A stretch of 64,000 bases of DNA from CAZRHR01 sp964578885 (GCA_964578885.1 CAZOEO010000002.1:1-64000); one strand, 5' to 3'; numbered from the stretch's first letter, positions 26,078-35,587 are shown. The notes: generated by a model not told the origin, from the sequence alone. Numbers and translations are program-made.

Positions 26078-26323
26078 TTAATAAAAATCTTCTTCATCTT
26101 CTTCGTCGTAAGTGTCGAAGTCTTCCAGGTCAGAGTCTTCGAGAAAATCCAAATCTTCATCATCATTGTCATCCTCGTCATCTTCGAAGAGATCTTCATC
26201 CATGTCATCATCCTCATCCTCATCGTCCGGGCCGAAACCGGAAGCGGAAGCCATGTACATGTTCACACCGAACATTGATGAATCTAGTTCTGTGTCTGCC
26301 GTGGGGAGTGCGGTAAACTTCAT
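26078..26323 (-). CDS. Small highly acidic protein
   Basis: An 81-residue protein I cannot assign to a family. The first 30 residues are ordinary (MKFTALPTADTELDSSMFG), and the rest is almost only Asp and Glu with scattered Phe, Leu and Tyr, ending EEDFY. No signal peptide or membrane helix. The very low pI and aromatic spacing suggest a disordered partner of a basic protein, nucleic-acid-mimic or metal-binding tail. It is very likely expressed: a well-formed promoter precedes it and a terminator follows it. Confidence 0.75.
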   Translation of the reverse strand: MKFTALPTADTELDSSMFGVNMYMASASGFGPDDEDEDDDMDEDLFEDDEDDNDDEDLDFLEDSDLEDFDTYDEEDEEDFY

Positions 26324-26370
26324 GTGTACGCCCTTTTGTGGTTTAAATTTAGTTTGCTTTGACTTTACTA

Positions 26371-26402
26371 CAAAGGTATAGGATTGGTTTGAAAATTTCC
26401 AA
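26371..26402 (-). promoter_or_regulatory. Promoter of the acidic protein gene
   Basis: On the minus strand TTG (26402-26400), a 21-base spacer and an exact -7 element TACCTTTG (26378-26371). The predicted transcript begins near 26364, about 40 bases before the ATG. Confidence 0.75.
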
Positions 26403-26551
26403 GCACCTATTCATCTCCTTACTTAATATTGAACATGTAATGTATTTTCCATCAATTTTAAGTTTGGTTTTATACCTAAAAAATGTTTTAACAATTTGAC
26501 ATTCTGATGGTAAAAATAAACATCCTTAACATTAAATTAATTTCAACACTT

Positions 26552-26559
26552 TACCTTTG
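26552..26559 (+). promoter_or_regulatory. -7 element of the two-component operon
   Basis: TACCTTTG matches TAnnTTTG and ends 23 bases before the response regulator ATG. No TTG is present 17-23 bases upstream, so the -33 half is weak or the promoter needs an activator. Confidence 0.5.
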
Positions 26560-26582
26560 TCCGGAAATCAAGTAAGATTTTT

Positions 26583-27278
26583 ATGGAAAATGAACATTTT
26601 AGAATCTTATTGGTAGATGATGAGCCAGATATTCTTGAAATTCTGTCTTATAATTTCAGGCGAGAGGGTTATCAAATCGCATTGGCCGGTAATGGAAGGG
26701 AAGCGGTAAAAACAGCGCTCCAATTCCAGCCTCACCTGGTCATTTTAGATGTGATGATGCCTGATTTAGACGGCATTGAGACGTTGAAAGAATTTCGCCA
26801 GCATGAGGCATTGAAACAAACCCTGGTCTGTTTCCTCACAGCACGTGGGGAAGATTATTCTCAAATTGCTGGTTTTGAAGCCGGTGCAGATGATTATATT
26901 TCCAAGCCATTGAAGCCAAGGGTTTTGATGAGTCGTGTGGCGGCACTTTTACGAAGACTGCCTCAGCCCAATACGAAGGAACAAACGGCCCATGACGTGA
27001 TAAAAGTGGGAAATCTCCTGATTGACAGGGAGGCGTATGTGGTCATGCAGGGTGATGTGCCATTCCATTTACCCAAAAAGGAATTCGAACTCCTTTATTT
27101 ACTTGCCGGAAAGCCTGGAAAAGTATTTTCCCGGGAAAAAATCCTCAAAAAAGTGTGGGGCGACGACGTGGTGGTAGGTGATCGAACCATTGATGTACAT
27201 ATCCGTAAATTGCGGGAGAAAATCGGAGAAACCTGCATCAAAACGGTGAAAGGGGTCGGTTATAAATTTGAATGGTAA
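26583..27278 (+). CDS. PhoB/OmpR-family response regulator
   Basis: A 231-residue DNA-binding regulator. The receiver domain (about 6-122) has the acidic pair DDEPD, phospho-acceptor Asp56 in LDVMMPD, Thr/Lys switch residues (FLTA and SKPLKP). The winged-helix effector domain (about 135-231) has KEFELLYLLAGKPGKVFSREKIL and VDVHIRKLREK-type residues (here IDVHIRKLREKIG). It is followed, with a 7-base overlap, by its likely cognate kinase. Confidence 0.94.
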   Translation: MENEHFRILLVDDEPDILEILSYNFRREGYQIALAGNGREAVKTALQFQPHLVILDVMMPDLDGIETLKEFRQHEALKQTLVCFLTARGEDYSQIAGFEAGADDYISKPLKPRVLMSRVAALLRRLPQPNTKEQTAHDVIKVGNLLIDREAYVVMQGDVPFHLPKKEFELLYLLAGKPGKVFSREKILKKVWGDDVVVGDRTIDVHIRKLREKIGETCIKTVKGVGYKFEW

Positions 27279-28360
27279 ACATGCCTTTTCAGGGTTTTTT
27301 GTCTTTGAAACATGCGTCTCCACGCCAGCTGTCTCTGTTCGTGGCGCTGGTGGCTTGCCTGAGCCTGGCTCCGGTGGCGGCCCTGGTTTTTCTTCTGACT
27401 CTTGGAGACATTCCGTGGACGGCTTTATTGGTTATGGTATTGGTGTTTTTTCCTTTGATTTTTACTCTGGTTCGCATCGCTACGGAAACCTTTGTGTACC
27501 GGAAAATTAAACTGGTGTACAAAACCATCCACCGACTCAAAGCCCGCTCTCCGGAAGATCCCGGTCTGCTCACCCGAATTCGTGCCGGAGGCGACGTGAT
27601 TGGGCAGGTGAACGAAGAAGTCATCGCCTGGGCCGATAGAAGACGCGCTGAAATAGAAGAACTGAAAACCATGGAATCTTACCGAAGGGATTTTATTGGT
27701 AATCTATCTCATGAACTAAAAACGCCCATTTTTAATATACAAGGTTATGTAAGTATTTTAGCAGAAGGCGGATACAAGGATGAAGAAATTGCTGAAAAAT
27801 ACCTACGTTCGGCGGAAACCAACATAGAACGAATGATTTCCCTGGTAGAAGATCTGGATACCATGTACAAACTGGAGTCGGGTCGTTTGCAATTGGTACT
27901 GGAACCACTGGACATCGTTCAATTGGTGCGGCAAGTGATGGATTTGCTGGAATGGCCTGCCCGACAGCGCGATATAACACTGAAATTCAAAGATTCTGAG
28001 CCCGCGCCGTTTCAGGTAATGGCCGATCGGAATGCCATTCAGCAGGTGATGACCAATCTGCTCATGAATTCCATTGTGTATGGCAAGCAAGGCGGCTGCA
28101 CCAAAGTCTCTTTTTACGACATGGACGAAGTGGTTCTGATTGAGGTGACCGATGATGGTCCGGGGATTGAAGAAAAACATTTACCACGCTTATTTGAAAG
28201 ATTTTACCGAATCGATAAAAGCCGCGCAAGGCATCAAGGTGGAACGGGACTGGGACTTGCCATTGTAAAACATATGGTAGAGGCACACGGACAAACCATT
28301 TATGTCCGCAGCCTGGTGGGCAGAGGCTCCACCTTTTCTTTTACTTTGGCCAAAGCCTGA
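27272..28360 (+). CDS. Sensor histidine kinase, PhoR-like
   Basis: A 362-residue inner-membrane kinase. Two close membrane helices (about 18-43 and 48-70) leave almost no periplasmic loop, then a short linker leads to the HisKA domain with His147 in GNLSHELKTP and an HATPase_c domain with N box (TNLLMNSIVYG), G1 (DDGPGIE), F box (LFERFYRID) and G2 (GGTGLGLAIV). Lacking an external sensor domain, it probably senses membrane state or a partner protein. Start at 27272 overlaps the regulator; an ATG at 27281 is also possible. Confidence 0.93.
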   Translation: MVNMPFQGFLSLKHASPRQLSLFVALVACLSLAPVAALVFLLTLGDIPWTALLVMVLVFFPLIFTLVRIATETFVYRKIKLVYKTIHRLKARSPEDPGLLTRIRAGGDVIGQVNEEVIAWADRRRAEIEELKTMESYRRDFIGNLSHELKTPIFNIQGYVSILAEGGYKDEEIAEKYLRSAETNIERMISLVEDLDTMYKLESGRLQLVLEPLDIVQLVRQVMDLLEWPARQRDITLKFKDSEPAPFQVMADRNAIQQVMTNLLMNSIVYGKQGGCTKVSFYDMDEVVLIEVTDDGPGIEEKHLPRLFERFYRIDKSRARHQGGTGLGLAIVKHMVEAHGQTIYVRSLVGRGSTFSFTLAKA

Positions 28361-28390
28361 CGGCCGTGTTTCTTTTACCAAATTTGTACC

Positions 28391-29032
28391 ATGGCTCAAA
28401 CCTTCATGGCGATTTCTTGGATTCGTTCCATTTGGTTAACGCCTAAAGGCTGGGCTTATCGCCATGTACAGAAGAAAAGAGTAAAGCATGCCTGGAAGCG
28501 ACACCGGAAAAAGCTGGCCATGGTTTTATCTTTTTTGGAAGCGCAGCCCAAGGATCCGGGTTGGCTTTTTTGGGTAAATAAACGAGAAAAAGTACTGGAA
28601 GGATATTATGTAAAACAGCATCAGCCGGAAAGACCCATGTATGTTTTTTCCTTTCCCCTCACTGCTTTTTCCGGAACATCTGGGCCGAAACAAAAGGAGG
28701 GCGACGGGCAAATTCCTGAAGGTTGGTTTAAGATAGTTCGGCTGAATCCCGAAAGCAAGTTTCATCTTTCTATGCGTCTGAATTTTCCTCGTCCGGAAGA
28801 TACGTTAGCCGCATTTCCCGACTCGCCTGGTTCAGACATTTACATCCACGGTGGCGCTTCCTCTACCGGTTGTGTGGCCGTGGGCGATACAGCCGCTGAA
28901 TGGCTGTATGTTTTAACATTCTGGCAAATGATCTATCTTTCAAAACCGGTTCAGGTGGGGATTTTCTCCCATGCGGCGCCATTTGCCTCTGGCCGGTCTT
29001 TGAAAAATCCAAGCTCCCTCTTTTTCACGTAA
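28391..29032 (+). CDS. L,D-transpeptidase (YkuD)-like protein
   Basis: A 213-residue protein with the YkuD catalytic motif H-x-G-x(5)-G-C-x(3)-D-like HGGASSTGCVAVGD (His153, Cys161), closest in pattern to the YafK group. Such enzymes form or cut DAP links in peptidoglycan or attach proteins to it. The N-terminus (MAQTFMAISWIRSIWL) is short and then very basic; there is no clear cleavable signal peptide, odd for a periplasmic enzyme. It follows the kinase gene by 30 bases, so co-transcription and a cell-wall role for that system are possible. Confidence 0.82.
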   Translation: MAQTFMAISWIRSIWLTPKGWAYRHVQKKRVKHAWKRHRKKLAMVLSFLEAQPKDPGWLFWVNKREKVLEGYYVKQHQPERPMYVFSFPLTAFSGTSGPKQKEGDGQIPEGWFKIVRLNPESKFHLSMRLNFPRPEDTLAAFPDSPGSDIYIHGGASSTGCVAVGDTAAEWLYVLTFWQMIYLSKPVQVGIFSHAAPFASGRSLKNPSSLFFT

Positions 29033-29079
29033 TGCGATTGCCATTCCGCCATTTTATGGGAAATCCAAGGCCAAAATCC

Positions 29080-29087
29080 TACCTTTG
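29080..29087 (+). promoter_or_regulatory. -7 element upstream of the CobW-like gene
   Basis: TACCTTTG matches the TAnnTTTG consensus and lies 61 bases before the ATG at 29149. I see no convincing -33 partner. Confidence 0.45.
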
Positions 29088-29148
29088 AAAGAAGTTAATG
29101 CAGGTATTTTAACCTGTTTCACCAGATTTGATTCGCAAGAAAGTTGGC

Positions 29149-30147
29149 ATGGAAGAGCACATAGAAGAAATAAGTCCCGGATCAGTGCAGCGTAGTACCC
29201 CTATTCCTGTTATTATATTGAGTGGATTTTTGGGAGCAGGAAAAACCACGGTGCTCAACCACTGGCTTTCTCAGTTTCAGGATCAGAAAACCCTGGTGAT
29301 TGAGAATGAATTTGGCGACGTAGGCATCGATGGTCGTTTGCTTTACAGTGCCGTTCAGGGTGTGGAAGAACTTTCCAATGGTTGCATTTGCTGTTCTTTG
29401 AACGAGGCTTTGTTTGATGTATTGGCGGACATTTCACAACTGGAAAATCCACCCTTTCGCATTCTGATTGAAACCACCGGCATTGCAGATCCGGGAAGTT
29501 TAGCTTCTATTTTTATTCGACCTGATGTGGCGGCTCACTTTGAGGTGCAGGCCCTTGTTACCGTGGTAGATGCGGAGCAGGTGGCCACACGTTTAAAAGA
29601 AATAGGCGAAGTGCATCGCCAGATTGCGCTAGCCGATTTACTTATTTTAAACCGTGCATCTTCTGCCAACATGGAAGATTTGGAAAAAATCCTTCGGGCG
29701 GTGAATCCGCTGGCTCCGATGTTTCCTGCGCCTGATGGGAAAGTGCCCTTGTCGGAAATTCCGCATCACCGGTTGCAATTTCCCCTTCGACTTATGATTC
29801 CGCCACAAGGAGAACCAGCTGCACATGAGATGAATAGCTTTTCTTTGCAGCCCAAATCGATATTCGACCCACGGGCTTTGCTTCATTCGCTCAATATGGC
29901 CATGGTGATGTACTATGAGCAGATTTACCGGATTAAAGGGTTTGTATGGGTGGCAGCTCCCGGGGAACCAGCGGGTAAAATGCCATGTTTGTTACAAACG
30001 ACAGGTAATCGTACGACGCTCACCCCTGTGAATGAAGTTTTACCGGATTTTCCCGAAGGGCTTATCGTTTGTATTGGTCGAGGCTTGCAGCCCCAAGCCA
30101 TGGAGAGAATTTTTAAAGCAGCCTATTATCCTCATTCTTTTTCATAA
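29149..30147 (+). CDS. G3E-family GTPase (CobW/YjiA/Zng1-like metallochaperone)
   Basis: A 332-residue cytosolic GTPase. Walker A is GFLGAGKTT, the metal-binding CxCC motif is NGCICCSL, and the guanine-specificity region follows (LLILNRAS in place of the usual NKxD). The C-terminal CobW_C domain contains RIKGFVWVA. Members deliver Zn or other metals to client enzymes. The ATG at 29149 is preferred to a TTG at 29128. The NRAS reading where NKxD is normal could lower guanine specificity. The aldehyde dehydrogenase gene follows 10 bases later. Confidence 0.87.
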   Translation: MEEHIEEISPGSVQRSTPIPVIILSGFLGAGKTTVLNHWLSQFQDQKTLVIENEFGDVGIDGRLLYSAVQGVEELSNGCICCSLNEALFDVLADISQLENPPFRILIETTGIADPGSLASIFIRPDVAAHFEVQALVTVVDAEQVATRLKEIGEVHRQIALADLLILNRASSANMEDLEKILRAVNPLAPMFPAPDGKVPLSEIPHHRLQFPLRLMIPPQGEPAAHEMNSFSLQPKSIFDPRALLHSLNMAMVMYYEQIYRIKGFVWVAAPGEPAGKMPCLLQTTGNRTTLTPVNEVLPDFPEGLIVCIGRGLQPQAMERIFKAAYYPHSFS

Positions 30148-30157
30148 ATTATTGGTA

Positions 30158-31606
30158 ATGATTGATATACTTCATTATATCGATGGTGTTTTTACGCCTT
30201 CTGTTTCGGGAAAAACCCTTTCGGTGATCAATCCTGCGACCGGAGAGGTCTTTGCTCATTTGGCCAATGGTGGTGCAGAGGAGGTCGAGGCTGCTGTGCA
30301 GGCCGCCAATACAGCATGGCCCAATTGGTCTGGTTTGTCTGCCGAAGCACGCGGGAAATGGTTGAGTAAGCTGGCCGAGGCCATTGAAAGCCGGTTGGAT
30401 TTGTTGGCTCAAGCGGAAACACAGGATACTGGAAAACCCTTATGGCTCACCCGGTCAGTGGATATTCCCCGCGCTGCGGCTAATTTTCAGTTTTTCGCAA
30501 CTGCCATAGTGCATTTTGAAAGCCAGGCCCATTTGCAGGGTGATCGTTTTATTAATTATACCCGCCGGGAACCCATTGGGGTAGTAGGATGTATTTCACC
30601 TTGGAATTTACCCTTGTATTTGTTTACCTGGAAAATTGCTCCCGCTTTAGCTGCCGGCAATACGGTAGTGGCTAAACCTTCCGAAGTAACGCCTTATACC
30701 GCATTTTTGCTGTCTCAAATTTGCCATGAAATCCAGTTTCCCAAAGGCGTACTCAATATTGTTCAAGGTGAAGGAGCTGGCGTGGGTGCCGCAATGGTGG
30801 CGCATCCGGACATTCCTGCCATTAGTTTTACCGGAGGAACTTCTACCGGAAAGCATATTGCTGCCACGGCCGCCCCGATGTTCAAAAAATTATCTTTGGA
30901 ATTGGGCGGAAAAAACCCCAATATCCTTTTTGCAGACGCGCCATACGAAGCGGCTTTGCAGACTGCTGTGAGAAGTGCCTTTACCAACCAGGGACAGATT
31001 TGTTTATGCGGAAGCCGCATCTTGGTGCATGCCTCTATTTTTGAAAAGTTTAAAGAAGATTTTGTGGCCAAAGTAAAGGCAATTAAAGTATTGCCACCCA
31101 CTCACCCGGAGGCATTTATGGGGGCTTTGGTGTCCAAAGACCATCAGCAGAAAGTGGCTGCTTATGTGAAGTTAGCGCAAGAGGAAGGGGGAAGCGTTTT
31201 ATGTGGCGGCCATCCGGTTGCCCATGGTGGTGGATTTTACTTTGCCCCAACGGTCATTGAAGGATTGCCTATGAATTGCCGAACCAATCAGGAGGAAATT
31301 TTCGGGCCGGTGGTCACCCTTTCGCCTTTTTCTTCGGAGGAAGAAGCGGTAACCTTGGCCAACATGAGCACCTATGGTTTAGCGGCACAAGTTTGGACCA
31401 ACGATGTATCTCGGGCTCATCGTGTAGCTGCCGCCGTAAAATGTGGCATTGTTTGGGTGAATTGCTGGATGGTACGCGATCTGCGTACGCCTTTTGGAGG
31501 TATGAAATCAAGTGGCGTAGGCCGGGAAGGCGGTTGGGAAGCTTTACGTTTCTTTACAGAACCCAAGAATATTTGCTTAGACCTTGAACCGGGAAAGCCC
31601 AAGTAA
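30158..31606 (+). CDS. Aldehyde dehydrogenase, ALDH8 / 2-aminomuconate-semialdehyde dehydrogenase-like
   Basis: NAD-dependent aldehyde dehydrogenase of 482 residues. Cofactor and catalytic elements: SPWNLPLYL, KPSEVTP, FTGGTSTGK, catalytic Glu in LELGGKNP and catalytic Cys in NQGQICLCGSR. The C-terminal segment LRTPFGGMKSSGVGREGG and the overall wording match the ALDH8A1 group that oxidises 2-aminomuconate or hydroxymuconate semialdehyde in tryptophan or aromatic breakdown. No other kynurenine genes are in the window. The ATG at 30158 is chosen because upstream codons overlap the CobW gene. Confidence 0.9.
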   Translation: MIDILHYIDGVFTPSVSGKTLSVINPATGEVFAHLANGGAEEVEAAVQAANTAWPNWSGLSAEARGKWLSKLAEAIESRLDLLAQAETQDTGKPLWLTRSVDIPRAAANFQFFATAIVHFESQAHLQGDRFINYTRREPIGVVGCISPWNLPLYLFTWKIAPALAAGNTVVAKPSEVTPYTAFLLSQICHEIQFPKGVLNIVQGEGAGVGAAMVAHPDIPAISFTGGTSTGKHIAATAAPMFKKLSLELGGKNPNILFADAPYEAALQTAVRSAFTNQGQICLCGSRILVHASIFEKFKEDFVAKVKAIKVLPPTHPEAFMGALVSKDHQQKVAAYVKLAQEEGGSVLCGGHPVAHGGGFYFAPTVIEGLPMNCRTNQEEIFGPVVTLSPFSSEEEAVTLANMSTYGLAAQVWTNDVSRAHRVAAAVKCGIVWVNCWMVRDLRTPFGGMKSSGVGREGGWEALRFFTEPKNICLDLEPGKPK

Positions 31607-31645
31607 TTTTCACCATAATATCATGCCATTGGTTTTCCCCATGAA

Positions 31646-34600
31646 TTAGTGTACCAAAAATTTATGAGCACCAAGTTCCGGGTGTTGGGGAAAAATGAGA
31701 ACATACCAACCCGGTTCGAGTTGGTGTGACCATAAGAAATGTCTATCCTCATGGCATTTCCCAACTTGGGCTAATTTTCCCGTTAGGTGATAAAGTTCAA
31801 AGGTTGCAAAAGGTGGTACAGGGGAAAGGTTGAGTGTACCATGGTTTGGGTTGGGGAAAAGATTAAAATCTTGATTAGGAATACATTGAGGGGTGGCTAC
31901 CGTAGTTTTGAAATGTTTGGTGCCATCAAAATCTATTTGCCATAGAGATAGGTAGCCATTTGAAAATTGACTGGGTACAGTCCATTGATAGTGCCGAATG
32001 GATTGGCTAAAGCCACTGCCTTGTATGGTATCTACTGTTTCCCAATGAACAAGATCTTTACTAAATGCGATGGTAAAAGCTTTGTTTTGAATTTCGCTGA
32101 GGGTGGTCCACAAAAACTGGATACCTGAGTTGGTGCATTTTGCCTCGGCATGTAATAAATCTACGGGTAATGGGCCTAAATCTTCAACGAAACCGAAGGT
32201 GGAAAAGGTAGAGGGGCAAGTTCCGCTTTGAACCACCGCCCTAAAAAAGCTTTGGGGACTCGTGGTACCTAAGTCATTCGGAAAAAGTGTATCATTGGTT
32301 ATGGCGAGAGTGGAAAAGCTAGAGAAATCGGAACTGCTTGCCTTGTGCCATTCTACAATTTGGCCAGTAAATCCAGAAACAAATACTGGGTTGGGGGTTT
32401 GTCCTTGGGGAACAGATTGGTTATTGACGTTACCACCTGCACTGGTGGGATCTACGGGAATTCGGCCAACAACACTATTCGTATTCGGGCATGTACCATT
32501 AGCCAAGACGGCCCGATAGAAACTGGTTGAATTTAAATTGGTTTGGTTTAAGGTAGTGGTCGTATTCGGAATGCTACTCACCCCACTGGAAAAATCCGCT
32601 ACCGGGGCGCTCTCCCACCTTACAATGTTACCGGAGTGTCCCGACAAAGAAAGGTTGGACGTATTTGTGCCACTGCAAACAGCAGAGGCATCAGCAACGG
32701 TTCCTCCCACAGGTTCTAAATCTAAGGTGAGCGGTTTGGTTTTTTCGACATTCGCGCATCCAGAGAGCCCTGTACCCGTGAGTGTCAAGATTCTACTTCT
32801 ATCTGCTTGATCCGCGGCAGACGGAGCAAAAGTTGTATTGGTAAGCGCATCGGCCGTAGTATTTTGTTGAAAGGTTCCCGTAGCGTCCGGACTTGACCAT
32901 GAGAGTGCTGAAAAGTTTGAAGCTCTTGCGCCTTGGGTAATGGGAATAGCAGTATTGCTTACACAATCCGTTACCGGAAGGCCTGGATCCAAGCCTAAAG
33001 GAGGGTTAGATTCAAAACTTGGACTTGAAGCCAGGAGGGAACTTTGGCAGGTAGGGCTGGAAAGAAATGCAATGGAAGTTACCTCAACCACATTGTTGCT
33101 TCCTGAAGAGGAGAGGTCTGGAATGGAAAAGGAGCCAGTTCCCGGGCTACCAGCCGTAAAAGAAAGAATGGTATTGCGTGTGGCGATGGTGTTGGTGCCA
33201 GTCACGTTATAGCTGACAATGTATTGGCCGGTAGCTAAACTGCTGCTTGAGATTTGTACATCTGTACTGCTTCCAAGGCAAGTGGCCGAAGCCGAAACAG
33301 AAAAGTCTGTAGTGTTGGGAAGTGTGTTGACTGTATTAAAGTTAAGGGTGTTTCCAGAGCTAGGTGTTCTATTACAAGCGCCTATGGTTACGGTGGAAAT
33401 GGTGATGGTATTTGCACCTGGATTGGAGAGTGGAACCGTGGTGAAACTTCCAAAACCCTGGTTGGTGGTTATGGAAGTCGTAATGGGGCCTACGGTGTTG
33501 GCACCCGTAATAGAATAGGTTACACTATGTGTGCCATTTGGTAAAGCAGTGGAAGTTAAAAGAATATTTGCTCCCGATCCAACACAGGGTTCTGTAGGAG
33601 ATTGAATAGAAAAGTTGGATGAAGTTAAGTTAATGGTGGATGCAACAATGGCCTGAACTGGGACGCGTACAGAGGTACATCCAGAAAGTGTGGTACTCAC
33701 AAAATAAGTGGTGGTAGCACTTATCGTAGGCGTATTAAAACTGCCTCCAGAGCCCAGCGAGCTTCCTCCGGATGCGGCTGAGAACCAGTTTAATGTTCCT
33801 CCGGATGCAGTTGCCGATAAAGTTGCTGAACCTGAGCTACATATAACGCCTGGTGTGGTAGATGTGATTTCCGCCCCTGATATGGTAACGCTCGCCTCAC
33901 TTGAGGTATGGGATAAACATCCACTTACAATTTCTACTTGGTAATATTTTACTCCAACCGGAAAGAGGTCAATGGTAAGGGTTCTTTCATTTCCGCCGGG
34001 AACGTCGGTGTATGGGCCTCCTGGAGTGGAAGAAACCCTCCACTGATAAATGTAACTTCCTGTTCCACCGGTTGGATTTACGGAAATACTGTTTGGTGCT
34101 ACGTTGGCATTTAAGCAGTTGGAAATGCTGCTTGGATTCAGTGTGCCTCCCAGCGGACTTTCGGCAATGGCTGTAATGGTAAATGCATCAGAGGTTGTAA
34201 CATATCCTGTTACACCTTCGGTTACTTCCACTCGATACCTATCTCCACCTTGTGCAGAAGCTACGGTTAGGCTGGAAGTGGTAGTTCCGGAAAAATTACC
34301 ATCATCCGAAATGGATACGTAGGTGGTTCCTCCATCTGTGCTTCGAAACCATTGATAACTCAGGGGCGCGTTAATGGCAGAAGAGGCGTTTACCCGCATC
34401 ACGGCTTCCCCTCCACTCAAACAAATAATCACGCTGCTGGCAGGTAAATTTCTCGCCACGGAAGGGGGGACGTTAATTGCATTCGTATTGTATGCTACAA
34501 AGGCTTGGTCTGTGACCCCGGAAGGTGTAATGAGAAGTTTTGTGATTTGGGTGTAGTTACCGGAATTGATCCCAAAATCCGATAAACGGAAAGCCATAAA

Positions 34601-35587
34601 TCTGATTTGGCGAGTTGTGTTTGCTGACGATGCACTAATGGCTTTGGCTTGTGAAAAAGGAATGCCAGTAGTTACTGAGAATAAATCTAATGCATAGGTA
34701 CCTAATGGTGCAATCGTACTCAAATCACGTTGAATGGCATTCCCAACAGTTTGGTTGTTTGCATCAATAAAGCGATAGGTATCCGTGGCGGTTCCAGAGG
34801 GATCTGCAATTTGTGTGATAATAATATCTGGTTCATTATCAGTTATTTTTGTTGGGTCTAAACTGTTGATGACAAATTCAGATGTTGCAGAAGTGGGGAG
34901 ATTGGTGTAGCCTGTTCCTAAGTTTAAACCGCTTGGTCCGTCTGATAAAACATTTTGAATGGTTAAATCTCTAATGTTGGGGTGGTTGATAAGTCCAACA
35001 CCTGTATTCCCATCCAATGCAGAACCTGCGGCTATAAATAAGGATGCCCCTGAGGTTGTCCCATTTAGAATTGCTGGAAATGCACTGAATCGACCGGGAG
35101 TAAAGACTTCCCCTTGGGCCACCAATAAAGCATCGTTGACGCCCGTGGAATAGGTGACGCCGCCATATGTAAAGCTTAACAGCGAATGAGAATTGTTGGG
35201 TAGTACAGGATTATTGCTGATAACATTGGTCTTCCAAAATGATCCAAAGTCTGTGGTAATCCCAGTTACTGTGGGAATGTTTGAAAAAGTAAATCCTGTA
35301 GCATTCACCGTACTGAATCCAGATTTGGTTACCCCCACTGAACCCGTGGCTCCGGATCCAACAATGGCCTGAATTTGAGTGGTCGAGATAACGGTGAAAG
35401 ATTGGGCAGCCACTCCACCAAATGTAACAGCTGTTATAGAGGAAAAATTAGTCCCGTTGATCAATACAATCTCTCCTGTTCCAGCGTTTCTGGGGGTAAA
35501 AGTGGTTATGGTGGGCGCTTGGCTAAATAAAATTGGGCATAGAAAAAGAAGGATGCTTGTAAAAAGCAATGGCCTAAAGATAAACAT
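31646..35587 (-). CDS. Large secreted surface protein with IPT and Ig-like domains and T9SS tail
   Basis: A 1313-residue exported protein. Signal peptide about 1-22 (FTSILLFLCPILFSQ). An IPT/TIG domain (about 24-100, PTITTFTPRNAGTGE) is followed by a unique segment (about 105-380) that reads like an adhesion or PEP-CTERM-like repeat, several Ig-like modules (SYQWFRSTDGG, YQWRVSSTPGG) and Ser/Thr/Gly-rich repeats. The last 75 residues (FNLFPNPNHGTL...GWYVLIF) are a type A T9SS/Por sorting domain. Repeated Cys pairs suggest disulfide-stabilised modules. Function is probably adhesion or matrix. Codon use is more AT-rich than in the neighbours. Confidence 0.85.
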   Translation of the reverse strand: MFIFRPLLFTSILLFLCPILFSQAPTITTFTPRNAGTGEIVLINGTNFSSITAVTFGGVAAQSFTVISTTQIQAIVGSGATGSVGVTKSGFSTVNATGFTFSNIPTVTGITTDFGSFWKTNVISNNPVLPNNSHSLLSFTYGGVTYSTGVNDALLVAQGEVFTPGRFSAFPAILNGTTSGASLFIAAGSALDGNTGVGLINHPNIRDLTIQNVLSDGPSGLNLGTGYTNLPTSATSEFVINSLDPTKITDNEPDIIITQIADPSGTATDTYRFIDANNQTVGNAIQRDLSTIAPLGTYALDLFSVTTGIPFSQAKAISASSANTTRQIRFMAFRLSDFGINSGNYTQITKLLITPSGVTDQAFVAYNTNAINVPPSVARNLPASSVIICLSGGEAVMRVNASSAINAPLSYQWFRSTDGGTTYVSISDDGNFSGTTTSSLTVASAQGGDRYRVEVTEGVTGYVTTSDAFTITAIAESPLGGTLNPSSISNCLNANVAPNSISVNPTGGTGSYIYQWRVSSTPGGPYTDVPGGNERTLTIDLFPVGVKYYQVEIVSGCLSHTSSEASVTISGAEITSTTPGVICSSGSATLSATASGGTLNWFSAASGGSSLGSGGSFNTPTISATTTYFVSTTLSGCTSVRVPVQAIVASTINLTSSNFSIQSPTEPCVGSGANILLTSTALPNGTHSVTYSITGANTVGPITTSITTNQGFGSFTTVPLSNPGANTITISTVTIGACNRTPSSGNTLNFNTVNTLPNTTDFSVSASATCLGSSTDVQISSSSLATGQYIVSYNVTGTNTIATRNTILSFTAGSPGTGSFSIPDLSSSGSNNVVEVTSIAFLSSPTCQSSLLASSPSFESNPPLGLDPGLPVTDCVSNTAIPITQGARASNFSALSWSSPDATGTFQQNTTADALTNTTFAPSAADQADRSRILTLTGTGLSGCANVEKTKPLTLDLEPVGGTVADASAVCSGTNTSNLSLSGHSGNIVRWESAPVADFSSGVSSIPNTTTTLNQTNLNSTSFYRAVLANGTCPNTNSVVGRIPVDPTSAGGNVNNQSVPQGQTPNPVFVSGFTGQIVEWHKASSSDFSSFSTLAITNDTLFPNDLGTTSPQSFFRAVVQSGTCPSTFSTFGFVEDLGPLPVDLLHAEAKCTNSGIQFLWTTLSEIQNKAFTIAFSKDLVHWETVDTIQGSGFSQSIRHYQWTVPSQFSNGYLSLWQIDFDGTKHFKTTVATPQCIPNQDFNLFPNPNHGTLNLSPVPPFATFELYHLTGKLAQVGKCHEDRHFLWSHQLEPGWYVLIFPQHPELGAHKFLVH

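Noticed and set aside
26112..26381. Serine-rich open frame opposite the acidic protein gene
   Set aside because: It is the reverse complement of Asp/Glu codons (GAT/GAA read as Ser-rich), a composition shadow; the acidic frame has the promoter and terminator.
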